Source of the DNA: Arthrobacter bambusae
GTDB lineage: Bacteria > Actinomycetota > Actinomycetes > Actinomycetales > Micrococcaceae
DNA: 64,000 nucleotides
Reading direction: 5' to 3'
NCBI RefSeq assembly: GCF_030812595.1
Contig: NZ_JAUSSZ010000002.1
Location: 346,264 to 410,263 of the forward strand
This document shows positions 59,867 through 64,000 of this stretch, one piece after another. The translations under genes were made by a program, and so were the position numbers. The number at the start of each line of letters is the position of its first letter. Position 1 is the stretch's first letter. The notes beneath the pieces were generated by a model that was given only the letters and a program-made list of their open reading frames with translations, did not search any database and was not told the DNA's origin.

Positions 59867-61567
59867 CTATGCGGAAATAGTTGCCCGGATCTTCCGGCTG
59901 CCGACAATCACGATGAGCCCAAGCAACAGCAGCGCTGCCGCGAACAGCAACCACAAACCGTTGAAGCCGGTGCTTGCGAGAACGGCCGCTCCAGCCCCAA
60001 CAGCAACGGCTGCGGTAGCTGCCGTAGCTGGGGTGGCGCCGGCTTGTGCCGCAGTTTCTGTTGCCGGAACGGTGGCAGCAGGATCAACGAAGCCTTGAGC
60101 GCCAATCGGTGAGTTCACGACCGGGGGGCCCACAACCACCGGAGTGACGGCCGACGGGTTCGTGCCGCCGGGAAGCAGCCCCGACGTGGTGCCGATCGTC
60201 AACGGGAGGCTCAAGGGAGCGCTGAGTCCCGTACCGGAGAGGATGCCGGTAGTTCCCGTCAGCGGGTTGCCGAGCAGGTTGGCGGAGATGTCGCCCACGG
60301 TGGCCGGTGCGGATACCGGAGCGTTGACGCCGGTGCCTGCCGGGGTGTTGCCGAGCAGGTTGGCGGAGGTATCGCCCACGGTGGCCAGGCCGGTGACCGG
60401 TGCGGTGACGCCGGTGCCTGTCGGCGTCGTGCTGAGGACGTTGACGGTGGTATCGCCCACGGTTGCCAGGCCGGTGACCGGTGCGGTGACGCCGGTGCCT
60501 GCGGTCGTGCCTCCGGTGGTCCCTGCCGGCGTCGTGCCTGCCGGAGTGGTGCTGAGGACGTTGACGGTGGTGTCGCCCACGGTTGCCAGGCCGGTGACCG
60601 GTGCGGTGACGCCGGTGCCTGCGGTCGTGCCTCCGGTGGTCCCTGTCGGCGCGGTGCTGAGGACGTTGACGGTGGTGTCGCCCACGGTGACCGGCGCGGT
60701 CACCGGAGCGGTGAGGCCGGTGCCTCCGGTAGTGCCTCCGGTGGTCCCTGTCGGCGTCGTGCTGAGGACGTTGACGGAGGTATCGCCCACGGTGACCGGC
60801 GCGGTCACCGGTGCGGTGAGGCCGGTGCCTCCGGTGGTGCCTGCCGGCGTCGTGCTGAGGACGTTGACGGAGGTATCGCCCACGGTGGCCAGTCCGGTCA
60901 CCGGTGCAGAGACGCCGGTGCCCCCAGCCGTGCCTCCGGTGGTGCCTGCCGGCGTGGTGCTGAGGACGTTGACGGTGGTGTCGCCCACGGTGGCCAGGCC
61001 GGTGACCGGTGCGGTGACGCCGGTGCCTCCGGTGGTGCCTGTCGGCGTCGTGCTGAGGACGTTGACGGAGGTATCGCCCACGGTGGCCAGTCCGGTCACC
61101 GGTGCCGTGACGCCGGTGCCTGCCGGCGTGGTGCTGAGGACGTTGACGGAGGTATCGCCTACGGTGACCGGCGCGGTGACCGGGGCCGCCACCTGGGTGG
61201 CAGAGGCTGTCCCAGGAGCGGAATCGCTCAGAACTGCCAGTGAGGTGGCTCCGATATTAACAGGGACCGATACCGGAGCCACCGCCTGGGTTCCGGACGG
61301 GACGGCTACTCCGCCGGAATTGCTCGCCGGGGCCGGAGCCGGGGCGGATGCAGGGGTGGTGGTCGCGACGCCCGCATTTCCAAGTATTGAGAGCGACGTC
61401 GACCCGAGGGTCACCGGAGCGGACACCGGTGCAACGACTTGAGTGCCTGAGGCAGTGCCTTGCGCACTTGCTGTAGTGTCTGCCGCGTTCGCGGCAGTTG
61501 CGCCGAGGGCTACCAACCCGCCGGCAAAGAGGGTGCCAAGCAGCCCCTTGCGAATGATGCTGTGCAT
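59867..61567 (-). CDS. Cell-wall-anchored repeat protein, LAxTG type, chaplin-like
   Basis: A 566-residue surface protein. The signal peptide is KGLLGTLFAGGLVALGATAA. About thirteen repeats of 27-40 residues (about 40-475) are built around APV(T/S)-x(4)-VGDTSVNVLSTTP with Thr/Gly-rich linkers. The C-terminus has LASTGFNGLWLLFAAALLLL followed by a basic tail, which fits a sortase E (LAxTG) sorting signal. The repeat rhythm (paired small beta-rich units) recalls long chaplins but without Cys. It probably coats the cell wall. AGGAG precedes ATG 61567. It follows the secreted-protein gene 61692-62639, a likely operon. Confidence 0.85.
   Translation of the reverse strand: MHSIIRKGLLGTLFAGGLVALGATAANAADTTASAQGTASGTQVVAPVSAPVTLGSTSLSILGNAGVATTTPASAPAPAPASNSGGVAVPSGTQAVAPVSVPVNIGATSLAVLSDSAPGTASATQVAAPVTAPVTVGDTSVNVLSTTPAGTGVTAPVTGLATVGDTSVNVLSTTPTGTTGGTGVTAPVTGLATVGDTTVNVLSTTPAGTTGGTAGGTGVSAPVTGLATVGDTSVNVLSTTPAGTTGGTGLTAPVTAPVTVGDTSVNVLSTTPTGTTGGTTGGTGLTAPVTAPVTVGDTTVNVLSTAPTGTTGGTTAGTGVTAPVTGLATVGDTTVNVLSTTPAGTTPAGTTGGTTAGTGVTAPVTGLATVGDTTVNVLSTTPTGTGVTAPVTGLATVGDTSANLLGNTPAGTGVNAPVSAPATVGDISANLLGNPLTGTTGILSGTGLSAPLSLPLTIGTTSGLLPGGTNPSAVTPVVVGPPVVNSPIGAQGFVDPAATVPATETAAQAGATPATAATAAVAVGAGAAVLASTGFNGLWLLFAAALLLLGLIVIVGSRKIRATISA
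60230..61440 (-). repeat. Tandem DNA repeats coding for surface-protein repeats
   Basis: About thirteen direct repeats of roughly 81-120 bp, many nearly identical (for example the minus-strand coding of VGDTSVNVLSTTP). Unit number is likely to vary between strains by slippage or recombination. Confidence 0.85.
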
Positions 61568-61691
61568 TATGTTTTCTCCTGAACGATTAGTCCCAAGGGC
61601 GCATCGGTCCGCAGGGAACCTGCGGGTGCGCCCGGATCGGCCGTTTGCCGCGGCCCCGAATGGACTTCCGGGGAGGCAGCGGGGCTCGGAA

Positions 61692-62639
61692 CTAGTCGGG
61701 AGAAGAACCGGGGTCAAAGGACACCGGAGCCGGAACTCTGCCGGCAGCAGCCGTGGACTCGGTGGTCCCGGTCAAAGGCTGAAACAGGTCCGTACCTTGG
61801 AGCCAGGCCGCAGCGGCCCCCGAAGGATTCGTGGAAAGGACCGAAGCACCACCGGAGGCGCTGCTGTCCCCTGGTGTACCAAGCGGGAACGTCCCGTCGG
61901 CCGGGGGCGCCGGGTGATCTTCAGAACCGCCGGCCCAGGCCGCCCCCTTCGAAAGTGTCCCGGTCAGGGCCAGCGGAATACTGGGGCCAGCGAGGCTAGC
62001 GAACGGAGTTGCGACATCCTGAGCCGGCGTAGGCAGGGCTCCGGCATCGGGCCCAAGAACAGCGGGTCCCCCTGCGATGCCGTCGCCCATGGCCACATCA
62101 TCGGGGAATTGAATGGAAGGGACCGTTGTGGCCAACACTGGGGTAACGACGCGGCCGAGCGAGGAATCAACGCTCGAGCCCACCCCGTCAACCGCGCTGG
62201 TTGCTGACGACACAACGTGTTCAGTCACGCCACCAACGGTTCCATCAGGAACAACGGCGCTGACCACGGGTGTCGTGGCCACGAGTCGGTCGACCCTCTG
62301 AGCCAGCTGAGGAAGTTCGTTCAAAACGGCAGCGGGTACCTGGGCCGCCGGTAGGTGGACCGCGCGGACTGGCGCCGAATCCGCAACCCGAGCGGGCAGG
62401 GACGCGGCACCTGCCGGAACGGAATCTGCAGGTGTCCCGGAAAGGCCCTTTGCGGCGTCGTGTACGACGCTTGACACTGTGGAACCCGCGCCGCCCAGAA
62501 GAGTGTGGTTGTTTGTATCTCCGGAATCAGCGTTGGCTGCCGTGGAAGAGAGGGCGATCCATACGACGGCACCCGCGCCCGCGAGCATGACGGAGCGGAG
62601 AACATGAAGCATGCGCGACTTACGTTGCTCGGCTTCCAT
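61692..62639 (-). CDS. Secreted Ala/Val/Ser-rich protein
   Basis: A 315-residue protein with an N-terminal export signal (RSVMLAGAGAVVWIALSSTA ending near ANA-DS) and a low-complexity mature part rich in Ala, Val, Ser, Pro and Thr, without Cys. Short amphipathic helices (VPAAVLNELPQLAQRVDRLV) occur near residue 105. No anchor is visible. It lies 124 bases upstream of the LAxTG repeat gene on the same strand, and both are envelope proteins, so a joint surface role is inferred. No family recognised. Confidence 0.7.
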   Translation of the reverse strand: MEAEQRKSRMLHVLRSVMLAGAGAVVWIALSSTAANADSGDTNNHTLLGGAGSTVSSVVHDAAKGLSGTPADSVPAGAASLPARVADSAPVRAVHLPAAQVPAAVLNELPQLAQRVDRLVATTPVVSAVVPDGTVGGVTEHVVSSATSAVDGVGSSVDSSLGRVVTPVLATTVPSIQFPDDVAMGDGIAGGPAVLGPDAGALPTPAQDVATPFASLAGPSIPLALTGTLSKGAAWAGGSEDHPAPPADGTFPLGTPGDSSASGGASVLSTNPSGAAAAWLQGTDLFQPLTGTTESTAAAGRVPAPVSFDPGSSPD

Positions 62640-62692
62640 CTCGACACCCCCAGCGTCAGCTTTGATCGACGATCGCTCCCATCGTAGGCCTC

Positions 62693-62706
62693 ACTAGTTA
62701 ACTAGT
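62693..62706. promoter_or_regulatory. Perfect 14-bp palindrome, probable operator
   Basis: ACTAGTTAACTAGT is its own reverse complement. It lies 54 bases upstream of the start of the secreted-protein gene (62639) and 24 bases from the stop of the oxidoreductase gene. It is AT-rich in a GC-rich context. It is probably a regulator site for the surface-protein operon. Confidence 0.5.
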
Positions 62707-62729
62707 CCAGAGGTTTGCCGAAGGATTCG

Positions 62730-63809
62730 TCAACCCGCTCGGCGGGCGTCATTGGGGTACCGGACTCCGAGTTGGGATCGCACCCCGTCGAAGAGACGCA
62801 TGGTGTTCAGCGAATCGTCCAAGGGCATCACGGGACTCTCAGTCAGTCCCTGCTGGACACAGCGGCTTACCTCACGCAACTCGTAGGTGTAGCCGATCCC
62901 TACCGCGTCGAAGCGTTCGATCCGCGGCTCGTCCCAGCCGGTTCGGATCAGAAGCTCCCTCGGATTGTTGATGGATCCCTGCGTCTGGAGGAACCCCTTG
63001 GAACCGGCAACGGACGCCGAGCGCGGCCCATGCGCAAGCAACGATGAGGTCAGCTGGGCGATGGCACCCTCCTCGTAAGCGAGCGTGAGCGCATTCTGGG
63101 AGTCGACGCCGTCGTCCGTTAACGTTCCCACTGCGCTGACCGACTGCGGGAAACCGAGCGTGCCCAAGGGCCACAGCAGGGCGTACACCGTGAGGTCCAA
63201 AAGGGCCCCGCCACCGTCCGCCGGGGCCCAGATGCGGGCGGAGGGATCGTAGGGGGCAGGGAAGCCAAGGTCTGCGCTGACCCACTTGATGTTGCCCAGC
63301 TCGCCGGAGGCGGCAATCGCGAATGCCCTCTGGATACTAGGCAGGAATCGGCTCCAGACAGCCTCCATCAGGAACAATTTCCGCTCCCGGGCCAAAGCAA
63401 CGAGCTCGGCGGCCTCACGGCCGTTGATGGTCAAGGATTTCTCGCACAGGACGTGTTTGCCCGCGTTGAGGGCGTCCCGGACGATCTCAAAGTGCTGGGC
63501 GTGGGGAGTGGCCACATAGACCACGTCGACGGCGTCATCGGCGAGCAGCCGCTGGTAGCCGGGCACACCGCCGTCGTCCCCATAGGACTTCGCGACCCCA
63601 TGCGCGGCAGCAAAGGCATCCGCTGAGTCCTGGTGCCGCGAACTCACGGCAAACAACTTTGCGTCCTCAAGCTGCGCGAGGTCGCCGGCCACGGTCTTGG
63701 CGATCCCACCGGTTGCAACAACGCCCCAGTTCAGGACCTTACCGGTTGCGGCCCGGGGATCCTGGTTCGGCTGGCTGAACAACCACGGTTTGGGGATATG
63801 CAGACTCAT
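62730..63809 (-). CDS. Gfo/Idh/MocA-family oxidoreductase
   Basis: A 359-residue NAD(P)-dependent oxidoreductase. N-terminal Rossmann region NWGVVATGGIAKTVAGDLAQ; substrate/cofactor motif NAGKHVLCEKSLTINGREAA carrying the conserved Glu-Lys; C-terminal beta-sheet domain (MEAVWSRFLPSIQRAFAIAA, ADGGGALLDLTVYALLWPLG). Substrates are usually sugars or cyclitols; not assignable here. ATG 63809 begins the recognisable protein; the frame opens to 63932. Monocistronic. Confidence 0.9.
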   Translation of the reverse strand: MSLHIPKPWLFSQPNQDPRAATGKVLNWGVVATGGIAKTVAGDLAQLEDAKLFAVSSRHQDSADAFAAAHGVAKSYGDDGGVPGYQRLLADDAVDVVYVATPHAQHFEIVRDALNAGKHVLCEKSLTINGREAAELVALARERKLFLMEAVWSRFLPSIQRAFAIAASGELGNIKWVSADLGFPAPYDPSARIWAPADGGGALLDLTVYALLWPLGTLGFPQSVSAVGTLTDDGVDSQNALTLAYEEGAIAQLTSSLLAHGPRSASVAGSKGFLQTQGSINNPRELLIRTGWDEPRIERFDAVGIGYTYELREVSRCVQQGLTESPVMPLDDSLNTMRLFDGVRSQLGVRYPNDARRAG

Positions 63810-63918
63810 GCGGCCTATCCTCTCATTGCATCCCTTGCGTTTACAGGAAGCATGCGAGCGGGAAGACCGGGACCCGGACACGACGACGGCGGCCACCCCC
63901 TTGAGGGCTGGTTCTAGC

Positions 63919-63960
63919 GGTCGTTGCAACACCCAGAATTTTTTGGGAGTTGCAACGACC
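63919..63960. terminator. Perfect 12-bp palindromic hairpin
   Basis: GGTCGTTGCAAC (63919-63930) and GTTGCAACGACC (63949-63960) pair exactly around an 18-base AT-rich loop. It lies upstream of the oxidoreductase gene. It is a terminator of a gene beyond the window or a dispersed palindrome. Confidence 0.6.
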
Positions 63961-63994
63961 GTGTCGTCTTTAAAGAAGGAGCCGGTAAACCAAC

Positions 63995-64000
63995 GGAGGT
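63995..64000 (+). promoter_or_regulatory. Strong ribosome site at window edge
   Basis: The window ends in GGAGGT, suggesting that a plus-strand gene starts a few bases beyond the edge. Confidence 0.4.

Noticed and set aside
60144..61442. Plus-strand repeat protein of 432 codons
   Set aside because: Antisense of the LAxTG repeat gene. The minus-strand product has signal peptide, anchor and ribosome site; this one has none.

Overview
The window looks like a chromosomal segment of a high-GC actinomycete of the Micrococcaceae, most like Arthrobacter and its relatives. This is inferred from gene content, not from a search: mycothiol-type maleylpyruvate isomerase, monomeric NADP-isocitrate dehydrogenase, GAF-ANTAR regulator, DUF6350-purN-purH order, an LAxTG (sortase E type) surface protein, and GTG/TTG starts with AGGAG ribosome sites. 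No rRNA, tRNA, CRISPR or intact transposase gene was seen.

Layout. 1-4.6 kb: aldo/keto reductase (cut by the window edge), 2-hydroxyacid dehydrogenase, a small secreted/membrane pair between two copies of an MFS-gene tail, and the MFS gene. 5-9.4 kb: a probable two-gene unit (NERD-nuclease/UvrD-type helicase plus a 443-residue unknown) and two orphan genes. 9.5-15.3 kb: nucleoside/ribose use (ribokinase divergent from MFS plus nucleoside hydrolase), cupin, GlxA-type and GntR-type regulators. 15.5-22.2 kb: accessory stretch of small membrane proteins, DUF1508, TfoX-N, GAF-ANTAR, VOC, alpha/beta hydrolase and cspA. 22.5-30.3 kb: island with a LuxR/LAL regulator, an orphan immunity-like gene and a six-gene minus-strand operon (26007-30052). 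I read that operon as a circular bacteriocin cluster: 88-residue precursor, SpoIIM/DUF95 protein, two small membrane proteins, ABC permease and ABC ATPase.

30.3-37 kb: envelope genes (UDP-glucose dehydrogenase, glycosyltransferase, secreted polysaccharide deacetylase) and a flotillin with an NfeD-like partner. 37-43.4 kb: complete 3-hydroxybenzoate/gentisate pathway with AAHS transporter and IclR regulator; the same ATTCTG-N5-CAGAAT inverted repeat sits in both of its promoter regions. 44-57 kb: DUF6350, purN, an MFS gene, murQ and an amino-sugar kinase, purH, two tandem secreted serine proteases, icd. 57-64 kb: a broken FAD oxidase, DoxX, a uracil-glycosylase-like protein, an LAxTG repeat protein with a secreted partner, and a Gfo/Idh/MocA oxidoreductase.

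The most interesting signals are (a) the circular bacteriocin operon and (b) five intergenic arrays of 'CAC(G/T)nAGA' units spaced 21-22 bp (about two helical turns). The arrays resemble transposase-binding ends of IS21/Tn7-type elements. Four of them form two inward-facing pairs, one around 15.5-17.5 kb and one around the whole bacteriocin island (22.5-30.3 kb). Other palindromic dispersed repeats recur between convergent genes.
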